Notes: a model not told the origin generated them from the letters alone. 44,949 bases of DNA from Accumulibacter sp. (GCF_029255125.1 NZ_JAPUVR010000130.1:1-44949), one strand, 5' to 3'. Shown: positions 1 to 8,491, numbered from the stretch's first letter. Numbers and translations are program-made.

Positions 1-137
1 CAAGAACCTCGTCCGCATAAAACCCGATCGCTCATTCCCAAGACAATTCACAGAAAAGCCACATCTATCACATGCTTACAAGAACGGTGTATGACTTTGT
101 TCTGATACGTTGAGAGCATTGGTCTGGGAGCGGGTCG

Positions 138-151
138 CGACAGCGCTGTCG
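138..151. repeat. 14-bp perfect palindrome
   Basis: CGACAGCGCTGTCG is a perfect palindrome lying about 105 bp beyond the 3' end of the PEP-CTERM gene. It could be a protein-binding site or a hairpin foot. No T-tract follows on either strand, so it is not an obvious intrinsic terminator. I see no other gene or signal in positions 1-256. Confidence 0.3.
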
Positions 152-256
152 GGGGAGGTCGGCCAGGAGCAATGGTGCATCGAATCGAGCATCGTCTGCG
201 CCTGCCCGTCCTCTCGTCGGGGGCGGTTCAGGAAAGGCGTTTGCCGCACGGGCTCC

Positions 257-1030
257 TCAGTTCGATCCCTTTTTCGGCTTGCCGCGCATTGCTCCGACTC
301 CCCAGCCGGTAAGGACGAGTGCGAGCAGCGCCAGGCTGGTCGGTTCGGGCAGCCGGCTATCGCCATCGGGTCGGGCAATCCAGTCGAGGAAACTGGTCGC
401 ACCCGCAGTCGGGTCGGTTCCGAAACCCAGGTTGTATGCATAGATCGTTCCGGCGCCGGTTCCACCGCCGTCGCGCGCGTAGAAGTCACCCCAAACCGGG
501 GCCTGGGTCGTCGTGAATTGGACTACCGTTTCAGTCAGCGCGGTGTCCCGGGTGAATCTTACTCCCCACAGGGCGCTCGGCATGCCGACGTTCGACGCTC
601 CGGTAGCGGGGCCGACATCGCCGGCAGTGACTGGGGCGATTCCAATATCGGAATAGTCTCCTTGTGTGTTGCTGACGAAAACACTTTCCCAATAACTTTC
701 CAATGAGTTTCCATTGGCGTCGGTCGGCGACAATTCGAGAAGCCAGTGGCTCAATTGTGCACTTCCGCTGAGCGGTGTGTCGATGGTGTATCGGTAGGTG
801 TAGTCGGCACCGTTATTGGTGATTTGCCAACTGATGCTGAAACCCCCGTCGCTCCATATTCCCGCCGCCGGGTTCCACTGCAGTCCGCCGCCACTGCCGC
901 TTGTTCCGACGGTCGCTCGGCTGCCGACGTAGTTCGCTGAATCAACAAATACCGACGCCTGTGCGGCAGTGCACACGAGGAGAGCGGTGAAGCCCCAGCA
1001 AGTGACAGCCGCCATTCTCTTCATAATCAT
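257..1030 (-). CDS. PEP-CTERM sorting domain exported protein
   Basis: A secreted protein of about 257 residues. It has a basic and hydrophobic signal peptide (about residues 1-26, ending near AQAS). Its C-terminal tripartite sorting signal is a PEP motif at residues 228-230, a hydrophobic helix and a basic tail (MRGKPKK). In the known PEP-CTERM/exosortase system such proteins are exported, then recognised and cut by an EpsH/XrtA-type exosortase and delivered to the surface or exopolysaccharide matrix. The middle shows no domain I recognise; it is rich in G, S, T and W and looks like a beta-sandwich. I chose the ATG at 1030 because AGGGAG lies 7 nt upstream. The longer reading frame up to 1087 would begin upstream of the sigma-54 promoter at 1055-1070. 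No exosortase gene is in the window. Confidence 0.85.
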   Translation of the reverse strand: MIMKRMAAVTCWGFTALLVCTAAQASVFVDSANYVGSRATVGTSGSGGGLQWNPAAGIWSDGGFSISWQITNNGADYTYRYTIDTPLSGSAQLSHWLLELSPTDANGNSLESYWESVFVSNTQGDYSDIGIAPVTAGDVGPATGASNVGMPSALWGVRFTRDTALTETVVQFTTTQAPVWGDFYARDGGGTGAGTIYAYNLGFGTDPTAGATSFLDWIARPDGDSRLPEPTSLALLALVLTGWGVGAMRGKPKKGSN

Positions 1031-1054
1031 GAGCATTCTCCCTGAGAAAATATA

Positions 1055-1070
1055 GGCAAAAGCCTTGCCA
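1055..1070 (-). promoter_or_regulatory. Sigma-54 (-24/-12) promoter of the PEP-CTERM gene
   Basis: The minus strand reads TGGCAAGGCTTTTGCC. Against the RpoN consensus TGGCACG-N4-TTGCW it keeps the invariant GG and GC at the exact spacing and differs only at the sixth base and the final W. Transcription would begin near 1045, just ahead of the AGGGAG ribosome site (1043-1038), giving a leader of about 15 nt. In PEP-CTERM/exosortase bacteria, RpoN-dependent PrsK/PrsR control of PEP-CTERM genes is known, so the location fits well. A PrsR binding site was not identified. Confidence 0.7.
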
Positions 1071-1222
1071 TCACTGTCCATAGACATGCTGATTGCGCTT
1101 CAACAGCAACTACTGGTGATCGTCAGTGGCTCCATTTTCGTTTCGTACTCCTCATGCCCGCGCAGAAGGAGGCGCGCTGCGGCGTGTTGGAAAACCCCTA
1201 ACAACACAAGATACGGCGGTAG

Positions 1223-1254
1223 ACGATGTCCGAGGGCAGAGCGCCGGACATCGT
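1223..1254. repeat. Spaced inverted repeat upstream of prsT
   Basis: ACGATGTCCG (1223-1232) and CGGACATCGT (1245-1254) are perfect 10-bp inverted arms separated by 12 bp. The element sits about 150 bp upstream of prsT and about 190 bp upstream of the sigma-54 promoter of the leftward gene. That distance is compatible with an enhancer-type activator site, or with a hairpin. There is no T-tract, so a terminator is unlikely. Confidence 0.4.
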
Positions 1255-1401
1255 TGGTCGGTGAATGGATTTCTTATCGGCGAACGGATGGTAGCCCTCG
1301 GCCGATTCGCCGAAGAACAACTGTTCGTTATGTTTTACAGTGATAAAGCAGTCTGCTCGGAAGCCTTGACGGAGCGTCGGAAGCTATTAGAATGACGAGT
1401 C

Positions 1402-4161
1402 ATGGAGAAGAAACTTTTTCGGTTTTTGACATTTTTTGGCGTAACGGCGGCATTTGTCGTGGCTTTGTGCGCTTGTGTCGATAACTATCAGGAATCGATT
1501 GCCAGCGCGCGTGCCGATTTGGCCAATGGCAATGCCGGGGCGGCTGCCGTACGCCTGCGCGGGTTGCTGCAGCGCGAGCCTGGCTACCGTGAGGCGCTCG
1601 TTCTGTTGGGGCAGATTCTGCTTGACAGTGGCAACGCGGCAGGCGCCGAGAAGGAACTGCGCAAGGCCTTGGAGATCGGCGCCGATCAGGAAATCGTCAA
1701 ACCTTTGCTCGCCCGGGCGCTGGTCGACAGCGGTGACGGCAAGCGGGTGCTGAGCGAATTCGTGGCGTCGCAGCTCCGCTTGCCCGAGGCGCAGGTGGAC
1801 ATTCTGGTCAGCCAGGCGCATGCCCATCTGCTCGAGGGCGAGGTCGAGAACGCCAGATGGGTGGTGCGGCAAGTGGCTGCACTCGGCCCCCCTGGTGCGC
1901 GCCTGGCGATCGTCCAGGCCATGCTGAGTGCGGCCGAGAAGAAACACGATGTGGCGCTGTCGACGATCGACCAGGTCCTCGCCGAGCAACCGAATTCGAT
2001 TGAAGCGCTGCGCGCGAAGGCGAATATTGCGTTGGGTGGCGGCAATCTCGCGCAGGCGATTGCGGCGCTGCAGGCCTTGACGCTGGCCATGCCGTCCGAT
2101 GTCGGCGCGCAGTATGCGGCGAGTGTCCTGCTCTGGCAGGCGGGCCGCATCCCCGAGGCCAGGATTCAGCTCGAGCGACTGCGCGGGGTGGCTCCCACGC
2201 ACCCGCGAACGGCGCACCTGGATGCGTTGTTTGCGTTGCATGGGAGGGACTTGCGGGCGGCGCGCGAGCATGTGGCGCAGGCGCTGAAGGCCGATCCCGC
2301 CTTCCTGCCGACGCTGCTGTTGGCAGCCAACATCGACGCCGAACTGGGCGAGTTCGAACGCGCGGAGAATGGGCTGAACGCGGTGATCGCCCAGGAGCCG
2401 GACAACATTCCGGCGCGCCGTGCGCTGCTCGCGCTGTTGCTCAAGACGCAGCGCAAGGAGAAGGCTTTGAGCGTTGCGCAGGATTTGCTGACGCGTGCTC
2501 CGGAACAGTCGGCGGTGCTCAAGCTGGCAGCCGCAGCGCACTTGCTGGCCGGCGATGCGAAAACCTCGCAAGCGTTGTTCGCCAAAGCGCTGGCGCTGGC
2601 GGCGCCCGATGCGCAGGTCCTGATGGGGCTTGGTCTCGCCCACATGGCGGGCGGCGCGACCGAGCAGGGAGTCAAAGCGCTGCTCCAGGCGTCGGCGGTC
2701 GACGAATCGAGCGTTTCCGCCGATCTGTTTCTGGTCCGGCATTACATCGACAGCAAGCAGTTTGACAAGGGCCTGCAGATCATCGCCGCGCGGTCTGAGC
2801 GGCATCCGCCGGATGGCCGCTTCGCGCTGCTCGAAGGCGAGCTTCTCGCCGCTGCCGGGCGCAAGCCCGAGGCGCTTGCCGCTTTCGACAGGGCGATTGC
2901 ACTTGGTCCCGAGGTCGTCGCCGCGCTGCGCGAGCTGGTCCGTCTGGAGCGCCCCGAGGGCAAGGCTGAGCACGTGCGCCAGCGTTTTGTCGAAGCGCTG
3001 GCGCGGCGACCCAAGGACGCCGATCTCTTGCTGCTCTACGCGAATTGGCTCGACGAAAGGCCGGCCGAGCGCGCCAAGGTGCGCGCGACAATCGAGCAGG
3101 CGGTGGCCGTTGCGCCGGAGAGCGTCGAGGCGAGGATAGCCCTTGCCGCCTACTACGCCAGCCGCAAGGACCTGGACATTGCCCTGGACGTCGCCGAGGA
3201 AGCGGTCAAGGCAATTCCGGGCAATGTCCGCCTGCTGAGCGCGCTGGCCGAGCTCTACCAGCGCGCCGGCAAGCCCGAGGTGGCGGCGATGCGGCAGGCC
3301 GAGGCAGTCGCCGCGGCGCCCGCTTCGCCGGAACTGCTCGTTCGCCTGGCCGACTTCCAATCGACGGGCGGCGCGAAGGATGCCGCCGCCGCATCGTTGC
3401 ACAAGGCTTTGGGCTTGCGCCCAGGCTACGAGCCGGCGATCGTGCGCGTCGTGGCCATGGAACTCGAGGCGGCTCGACCGGAGGCGGCGCTGGCCGCCGC
3501 ACGCGACCTGCAAAGGTCCAGTCCGCTTGCTCCAATAGGCTACTCATTGGAAAGCAAGGTGCTGATTCAGAATGACCAGTGGCCGGAAGCCATGCGCGTG
3601 CTGAAGAGCGGGATCGAGCGCACGCAGAGCGCGCAACTGGTCATTGATGTCCACCGGACGCTGACCAAGGCAGGCCGCCAGCAGGAAGCCGCGGGCGCGC
3701 TGGCCGACTGGCTGCAGCGGCACCCGAAGGACTTCGCCGTGCGCAGTTACCTCGCCGATTCCGCCCTCGAAAACAAGGATTATTCGCGCGCGCTGCGGCT
3801 TTACAAGGAAATCGTACGCGACTTTCCGCGCAGTTTCCGTACGCTCAACAACCTGGCCTGGACCGCGCGCGTGCTGGGTGACGCGCGGGCGCTCGACTAT
3901 GCGCAACAAGCCGGGCGGCTGGCACCCGACGACCCGGCGGTGCTCGATACGCTCGGTCTTCTGCTCGTCGAACGTGGGGATCTGGCGCGCGGCATCGAGA
4001 TTCTCAGGCGAGCCACCGCCCTCGCGCCGGATCTTCCCGACGCACGCCGCAACCTGGCGCGCGCGCTGGCCCAGTCCGGCGACCGGAGCGGCGCGCAGCG
4101 CGAACTCGAAGTCCTTGCCAGGTTGGGCAAAGCGGACGCGGAGTTGAAGGACATCCAGTGA
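1402..4161 (+). CDS. prsT: PEP-CTERM system TPR-repeat lipoprotein PrsT
   Basis: A predicted lipoprotein of 919 residues. The N-terminal signal (FRFLTFFGVTAAFVVALCAC) gives a lipobox L22-C-A-C25, so the protein is probably tethered to a membrane facing the periplasm. The rest is a continuous array of degenerate tetratricopeptide repeats rich in Ala, Leu, Glu and Arg, with typical A-x(3)-A-x(2)-P endings throughout, including a conserved final stretch (LNNLAWTARVLGD, then LDTLGLLLVERGD). Length and architecture match the PrsT family that accompanies exosortase and exopolysaccharide loci; its molecular role there is not settled. It is divergent from a PEP-CTERM gene, which supports the call. 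The start has only a weak ribosome site (ACGAG), but the lipobox fixes it closely. Confidence 0.88.
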   Translation: MEKKLFRFLTFFGVTAAFVVALCACVDNYQESIASARADLANGNAGAAAVRLRGLLQREPGYREALVLLGQILLDSGNAAGAEKELRKALEIGADQEIVKPLLARALVDSGDGKRVLSEFVASQLRLPEAQVDILVSQAHAHLLEGEVENARWVVRQVAALGPPGARLAIVQAMLSAAEKKHDVALSTIDQVLAEQPNSIEALRAKANIALGGGNLAQAIAALQALTLAMPSDVGAQYAASVLLWQAGRIPEARIQLERLRGVAPTHPRTAHLDALFALHGRDLRAAREHVAQALKADPAFLPTLLLAANIDAELGEFERAENGLNAVIAQEPDNIPARRALLALLLKTQRKEKALSVAQDLLTRAPEQSAVLKLAAAAHLLAGDAKTSQALFAKALALAAPDAQVLMGLGLAHMAGGATEQGVKALLQASAVDESSVSADLFLVRHYIDSKQFDKGLQIIAARSERHPPDGRFALLEGELLAAAGRKPEALAAFDRAIALGPEVVAALRELVRLERPEGKAEHVRQRFVEALARRPKDADLLLLYANWLDERPAERAKVRATIEQAVAVAPESVEARIALAAYYASRKDLDIALDVAEEAVKAIPGNVRLLSALAELYQRAGKPEVAAMRQAEAVAAAPASPELLVRLADFQSTGGAKDAAAASLHKALGLRPGYEPAIVRVVAMELEAARPEAALAAARDLQRSSPLAPIGYSLESKVLIQNDQWPEAMRVLKSGIERTQSAQLVIDVHRTLTKAGRQQEAAGALADWLQRHPKDFAVRSYLADSALENKDYSRALRLYKEIVRDFPRSFRTLNNLAWTARVLGDARALDYAQQAGRLAPDDPAVLDTLGLLLVERGDLARGIEILRRATALAPDLPDARRNLARALAQSGDRSGAQRELEVLARLGKADAELKDIQ

Positions 4162-4356
4162 ATCGGCGCTCGCTTGTCGCCGCGGTTGGCCGCCGGCTGC
4201 TCGGATCGTCGCCAGGCGAGCGCGACGAACACCGCCGGCCGGACGCAGGCACTGGGTGAACTGTCACCGGGCGACCGGCAAGCGCACGACGGTTTCCCGA
4301 ATAGCCACAGGCAAGCGTAGAATCTCCTGACGGTTTCGTCGGTAAGAGCGCGCGTC

Positions 4357-5628
4357 ATGACGTCCCTCGGTTTGCTGCTCTGGATTGTCCTCGGCATTGC
4401 GGTGCAGTTGGGGCTGTTCCTTGGCGTCAGCTTCTGGCGGCACTGGCAGGACTACCGACGGCTTGTGCAAGGGATGCCGGAAGCCGCCGAATTGGCGCCG
4501 GTGGCGGGTCTGCCCGACGAAGACAGGGCGGGCTGGTCAGGTTTTCGCAGCTTTCGGGTTGCCCGACGCGAGAGCGAAGACGCTGGCGGACAGATTTGCT
4601 CGTTCTATCTCGAGCCGGCAGACGGCCAGCCGCTGCCGTCATATCTGCCCGGTCAGTTCCTGACTTTTCGTCTGGAGCTGGGCAAGGCGGAGGGTCGCGG
4701 CAGCGCGTCGATCACCCGCTGCTACTCGCTCTCCGATGCCCCTGCGAGCGGCTACTACCGCATTTCCATCAAGCGCGTGCCGGCGCCGCCGGGGAGCGCT
4801 TATCCGGCCGGGCGCTCGTCGAATTTTTTCCACGACGATGTGCAGGTCGGCGCGACATTGCAGGTGCGTGCTCCGTCGGGGCACTTCTACCTTGCTGCGG
4901 GTAGTGCTCCGGTCGTTCTGGTTTCTGGTGGAATCGGGATCACGCCGCTGCTCAGCATGCTCAATTGGTGTCGGATACACCAGCCCGAGCGCGAGATCCG
5001 GTTTTTCCATGGGCTGCGCAACAGTCGGGAAGGCGCTTTCCTGGCCGACCTGCGTGCTGCGGCGGCGGCTGCGCCAAGTGTTCATCTGTACCTGTGTTTC
5101 AGCGATCCGCTGCCCGAGGATCAACTCGGGAGAGACTTTCAGTACCACGGGCGGGTCGGGGTGAATCTGTTCCGCATGGAACTGCCGTTGAAGCCTTACC
5201 ACTACTACATTTGCGGTCCCGCGCCGATGATGGAAACCTTGCTGCCGGCGCTGGCGGATTGGGGCGTGCCGGATTCGCGCATCCACTTCGAGGCTTTTGG
5301 CCCGGCTTCCGGCCTGCGGCGTCGGGCGGAACCCGCCGCGCTGGCCGAGCATGCCTTGCCCGACCCGGCGAACGAAATCACCGTCACCTTCGCCAAGTCG
5401 GGCAAGAAGGCGCAGTGGTCGGCGCAGTCGGGCAATCTGCTGGATTTTACGGAAGCGCAGGGCGTCGCCGTCGACTCGGGCTGCCGCGCCGGAGGTTGCG
5501 GCACCTGCCAGACGACCATCGTCTCCGGTGAAGTCTCGTATCGGCAAACTCCCGACTACGATCCGCTAGCCGGCACTTGTCTGCTCTGCGTCTGCACGCC
5601 GAAGACGCATCTGACGCTGGAGGCTTGA
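4357..5628 (+). CDS. Membrane-anchored FAD/NAD(P)H oxidoreductase with C-terminal [2Fe-2S] ferredoxin domain
   Basis: 423 residues. An N-terminal membrane helix (about 4-25) is followed by a ferredoxin-NADP+ reductase-type FAD domain with the R121-C-Y-S-L-S flavin motif. Next comes a nucleotide-binding domain with GGIGITP at 191-197 and a CGPAPMME motif near 285. The C-terminal plant-type [2Fe-2S] domain has ligands C376, C381, C384 and C411. By family knowledge electrons run from NAD(P)H to FAD to [2Fe-2S]. The stop is immediately followed by the next start (GGAGGCTTGAATG), so the two genes are almost certainly translated together. With a di-heme membrane protein and a multiheme cytochrome downstream, I infer this is the cytoplasmic electron-input module of a membrane conduit. 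The physiological donor and acceptor are unknown. Confidence 0.85.
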   Translation: MTSLGLLLWIVLGIAVQLGLFLGVSFWRHWQDYRRLVQGMPEAAELAPVAGLPDEDRAGWSGFRSFRVARRESEDAGGQICSFYLEPADGQPLPSYLPGQFLTFRLELGKAEGRGSASITRCYSLSDAPASGYYRISIKRVPAPPGSAYPAGRSSNFFHDDVQVGATLQVRAPSGHFYLAAGSAPVVLVSGGIGITPLLSMLNWCRIHQPEREIRFFHGLRNSREGAFLADLRAAAAAAPSVHLYLCFSDPLPEDQLGRDFQYHGRVGVNLFRMELPLKPYHYYICGPAPMMETLLPALADWGVPDSRIHFEAFGPASGLRRRAEPAALAEHALPDPANEITVTFAKSGKKAQWSAQSGNLLDFTEAQGVAVDSGCRAGGCGTCQTTIVSGEVSYRQTPDYDPLAGTCLLCVCTPKTHLTLEA

Positions 5629-6219
5629 ATGGGTACAGCGGCGAGCGGCTCGCTCTGGCGCAAGCATATTCTTCCGTTCACGCTGCTGGTTACCCTGCTC
5701 GGGGTGGCGACGGTTGCCGGCGACTATCTGCTGCACCGCCTCGATCTGGTCTGGGTGGGGCGCTATCTCGGCATTCCTGGCACCCTGCTGATCATCGTGT
5801 CGCTGATCTACTCGCTGCGTAAGCGGAAGGTGATCAACGCGGGTAACGTCAGGGCGTGGCTGAGCATGCACGAGGCCGGCACCTGGTTGGGTTCGCTGAT
5901 GGTCCTGATTCACGCCGGCATCCATTTCAACGCCATTCTGCCGTGGCTGGCCACCATCGCCATGGGCATCAACGTGATCAGCGGCATGGTCGGCAAGATG
6001 CTGCTGCGCCGCGCGCGCGAGCACGTTCAGGCGCAACGCGAGCATTACCAGTTGCGCGGTTTGTCGAAGACCGAGGTCGAGCAGGCGATGTTCTGGGAGT
6101 CGGTGACCTTCGACGCGATGACCCGCTGGCGCAAGGTGCACATTCCGATCTTCGTCGTCTTCGTCGTGCTGGCGCTCGGACACATCGTCAGCATTTTCCT
6201 GTTCTGGGGGTGGCGATGA
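5629..6219 (+). CDS. Predicted di-heme b membrane protein (ferric-reductase/cytochrome b-like)
   Basis: 196 residues with about four or five membrane helices (roughly 14-32, 45-63, 82-100, 103-122, 171-192). Four histidines form two H-x13-H pairs: H81/H95 in one helix and H171/H185 in the last helix, with an extra H99. In the NOX and ferric reductase families two such pairs on neighbouring helices ligate two stacked b hemes across the membrane, so I predict a di-heme b protein. I do not recognise a named family from sequence alone. The gene abuts the flavoprotein gene upstream and overlaps the cytochrome start downstream (ATGA), so the three probably form a complex. A charged loop (about 124-170) should face the cytoplasm. 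Confidence 0.65.
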   Translation: MGTAASGSLWRKHILPFTLLVTLLGVATVAGDYLLHRLDLVWVGRYLGIPGTLLIIVSLIYSLRKRKVINAGNVRAWLSMHEAGTWLGSLMVLIHAGIHFNAILPWLATIAMGINVISGMVGKMLLRRAREHVQAQREHYQLRGLSKTEVEQAMFWESVTFDAMTRWRKVHIPIFVVFVVLALGHIVSIFLFWGWR

Positions 6220-6971
6220 GCAAGACCCTCAAGTTCGTTCTGGCGGCCAATCTCATCGCCCTGGCCGTCCTCGCCTTCGTCTATCCGCACCTGATGCTGG
6301 CCCCGGGCAAGCTGATTCCCGGTCACAGCAAGCTCGAAGCCGACTGTTTTGCCTGCCACGTACCGCTTCTTGGCGCGACGACCGAGCGCTGCACGGTCTG
6401 TCACAAGCCGGCCGAGATCGGCCGTGTCACGACGCTTGGCCAGCCGATTCAGCAGCCGCTGACCAGCGTCGCGTTTCATCAGAAGCTGATGCAGCAGGAT
6501 TGCCTGGCGTGCCATGGCGACCATGCAGGGGTGAAACGCCTGCCCGGCGCCGGCCGCTTCAAGCACGCCTTGCTGCGCGCAGACGCGCGTCAGGAATGTC
6601 AGGCCTGCCATAAGTCGCCGAAGGACGCGCTGCATCAGCAGATCACCGGCAATTGCAGCCAGTGCCATAGCGACGAGAAGTGGGTTCCCGCCTCGTTCGA
6701 TCACAACAAGTATTTCGTTCTCGATCGCGATCACAATGTGCAATGCGTCACCTGCCACCTGCGCAACGACCATGCCCGCTATACCTGCTATGGCTGCCAC
6801 GAGCATACTCCCGAGAAGATTCGGCGTGAGCACATCGAAGAGGGAATCCGCGACTTCAGGAACTGCGTCGAATGCCATCGCAGCGCTGACGAGCACGACA
6901 TCCGGATGCCGGGACGCGAGCGCGAACGCGAACGCGACCGAAAACACGGCCGCAAGCATGACGACGACTGA
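6216..6971 (+). CDS. Membrane-anchored octaheme c-type cytochrome
   Basis: 251 residues. An N-terminal helix (about 5-28) lacks a clear cleavage site and probably anchors the protein, with the rest in the periplasm. Eight CxxCH heme-attachment motifs begin at residues 44, 59, 96, 128, 147, 177, 191 and 217, several arranged as close pairs as in cytochrome c3/c7-like folds. Many extra histidines (for example H88, H103, H117, H140, H163, H173, H186) could serve as distal ligands. The tail (residues 234-251) is an unusual run of alternating Arg and Glu, then Lys, His and Asp. The start overlaps the preceding stop as ATGA. I infer it takes electrons from the di-heme b partner. It is not an obvious NapC/NrfH, hydroxylamine oxidoreductase or nitrite reductase homologue; its final acceptor is unknown. 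Confidence 0.88.
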   Translation: MSKTLKFVLAANLIALAVLAFVYPHLMLAPGKLIPGHSKLEADCFACHVPLLGATTERCTVCHKPAEIGRVTTLGQPIQQPLTSVAFHQKLMQQDCLACHGDHAGVKRLPGAGRFKHALLRADARQECQACHKSPKDALHQQITGNCSQCHSDEKWVPASFDHNKYFVLDRDHNVQCVTCHLRNDHARYTCYGCHEHTPEKIRREHIEEGIRDFRNCVECHRSADEHDIRMPGRERERERDRKHGRKHDDD

Positions 6972-8313
6972 GCCTCGCGCCACTTGGGGCGGGGTGCTGC
7001 TGGCGCTGCCGGCCTTGCTGGCCCTGCTGGCGTTGACTCGCCTGGCGGCAGCACAGCCGCTGGCGAGCGACGGCGAAGTCGTCGCTGCGCTGCGTGCGCA
7101 TGCCATTCCCGTCGTTCAGGCAGCGGCCGATTACGATCCGCTGCTTGCCTCGATCGGCGACGCGCAGGTGGTGATGCTGGGCGAAGCGACGCATGGCAGC
7201 GCCGAGTTCTACGACGAGCGCGCGCGTCTGACGCAGCGCTTGATCACCGAAAAGGGCTTTCGCGCGCTGATTCTGGAGGCGGGATGGGCGTCGGCGACTC
7301 GCCTGGACGATTTCGTCCAGGGAAAGCTGGGCGATCTGCCGCCGGCTGAGGCGTTCAGCCGGATGCAGAGTTTTCCGCGCTGGGTCTGGCGCAACCGCGA
7401 GTTCGCCGCTTTCCTCGCACGCCTGAAGGCGATCAACGACGCTGCGCCGGCCGGCGAGCCGCGCGTCTCGATTCATGGCATGGACCTGTACGGCGTTCCG
7501 GAAGCGGTCGCCGAAGTCGTGCACCACCTGCAACGGCGCGATCCCGCCGAGGCCAGGCGGGCGCGACGCGATTACCGCTGTTTTGCGCCGTACTCGCGCG
7601 CGCAGCTCGACCCGCAGCTCTACGGCCGCGATCTGGCGCGCGCGGCGATTCCTTCGTGTGCCCGCCAGGTGGAGCGTCGGCGCGCCGCGATGGAGCGCCG
7701 CGCCGAAGGCGATCCGGCGGCTTTCTCGGCGATGATGAGCGCGCGTTCGCTGGTCGCGGCCGAGGCCTACTACCGCCTGCTCTATAGCGAAGGCGCCCTG
7801 GTGAGCTGGAATTCGCGCGAGCGCTTTCTCGCCGAAACGCTTCGCCGCCTGCGCGAGCGGCACGGCAAAGTTGTCGTCTGGGCGCACAACACGCATCAGG
7901 GCGATGCGCGCGCCAGCGCTCAGGCCGACGTCGGCGAGCTTTCGCTGGGGCAACTGATGCGCGAGGAGTACGGCGAGGGCGCGTATCTGGTCGGTCTGAC
8001 GACCTACCGCGGCAGCGTGCGCGCGGCGACCGGCTGGGCGACGCCGGATCGTCGGCGGAAGCTGCGGCCAGCCGTCGCCGGAAGCTGGTCGCACCTCTTG
8101 CAGCAAACCGGCATGGCGAATTTTCTGCTCATCTTCCGGCAGAACGAAGAATTGATCGACCAGCTCGACGTGCGCCGGCTCGATCGTGCGGTCGGCGTCA
8201 GCTATCTGCCGGAAGCCGAAATCGAAAACCACTATTCGCTGTCCTTGCCTGCGCGCCGCTTCGACGCGCTGATCCACCTGGGGGTGACCCAGGCGGTGAC
8301 GCCGCTCCCCTGA
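6958..8313 (+). CDS. Exported erythromycin esterase (Ere)-family hydrolase
   Basis: 451 residues with a signal peptide (about 1-32, ending LAAAQ). The Ere superfamily signatures are present: GEATHGS (E76, H79), a second acid in ALILEAGWA (E107), and WAHNTHQGD near residue 310 supplying further histidines. The family includes macrolide esterases of the EreA/EreB type, but most environmental members have unknown substrates, so I do not call it a resistance gene. The ATG at 6958 overlaps the cytochrome gene by 14 bp. The reading frame is open further upstream, but that part lies in the cytochrome coding sequence. The overlap suggests the enzyme is co-expressed with the electron-transfer cluster, and its signal peptide puts it in the same compartment. 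Confidence 0.8.
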   Translation: MTTTEPRATWGGVLLALPALLALLALTRLAAAQPLASDGEVVAALRAHAIPVVQAAADYDPLLASIGDAQVVMLGEATHGSAEFYDERARLTQRLITEKGFRALILEAGWASATRLDDFVQGKLGDLPPAEAFSRMQSFPRWVWRNREFAAFLARLKAINDAAPAGEPRVSIHGMDLYGVPEAVAEVVHHLQRRDPAEARRARRDYRCFAPYSRAQLDPQLYGRDLARAAIPSCARQVERRRAAMERRAEGDPAAFSAMMSARSLVAAEAYYRLLYSEGALVSWNSRERFLAETLRRLRERHGKVVVWAHNTHQGDARASAQADVGELSLGQLMREEYGEGAYLVGLTTYRGSVRAATGWATPDRRRKLRPAVAGSWSHLLQQTGMANFLLIFRQNEELIDQLDVRRLDRAVGVSYLPEAEIENHYSLSLPARRFDALIHLGVTQAVTPLP

Positions 8314-8413
8314 TCGCGCGCCGCGTGCCGGCATGCGGCGCGCTGGTGTCGGCGCTGCGTTCTCGTCCGGCTCGACGGCGGGCGGCAAGCGGTCAGGCGG
8401 ATTGCCGGTCGGC

Positions 8414-8419
8414 TATAAT
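8414..8419 (+). promoter_or_regulatory. Candidate -10 box of purL
   Basis: A perfect TATAAT lies 72 bp upstream of the purL ATG in a GC-rich spacer. No recognisable -35 hexamer stands 16-18 bp ahead of it (GGTCAG is the closest), so strength and use are uncertain. I see no PurR-like palindrome. Confidence 0.35.
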
Positions 8420-8491
8420 CGTCGGCGCTCGTTCGCGCTGTCTTCCTCTCTTCGTCAACGCAGGCTTCGCCGCCCTTTCCCGCCGCCCATC

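Larger units (their letters stand above)
1031..1401. other. Divergent intergenic region between the PEP-CTERM gene and prsT
   Basis: About 370 bp without a credible gene. It holds the sigma-54-type promoter of the leftward gene (1055-1070) and a spaced 10-bp inverted repeat (1223-1254). I see no matching GG-N10-GC element directed at prsT and no strong sigma-70 promoter for it. The short reading frames here lack ribosome binding sites and resemble nothing known. Confidence 0.6.

Noticed and set aside
110-706. Plus-strand open frame of about 200 codons
   Set aside because: It lies antisense to the PEP-CTERM gene, has no ribosome site and its product has no recognisable composition or domain.
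1387-3513. Minus-strand open frame of about 700 codons opposite prsT
   Set aside because: Arg/Gln/Leu-rich product typical of an antisense shadow in GC-rich DNA; prsT with its lipobox and TPR array is the real gene.
4318-4323. TAGAAT as the promoter of the reductase-cytochrome cluster
   Set aside because: The hexamer is acceptable but no -35 element stands at 16-18 bp, and such hexamers occur by chance; left unannotated.
6958-8313. Macrolide resistance gene
   Set aside because: Only family-level motifs are visible. Most Ere-family proteins in environmental bacteria have unknown substrates, and the context is electron transfer, not a mobile element.
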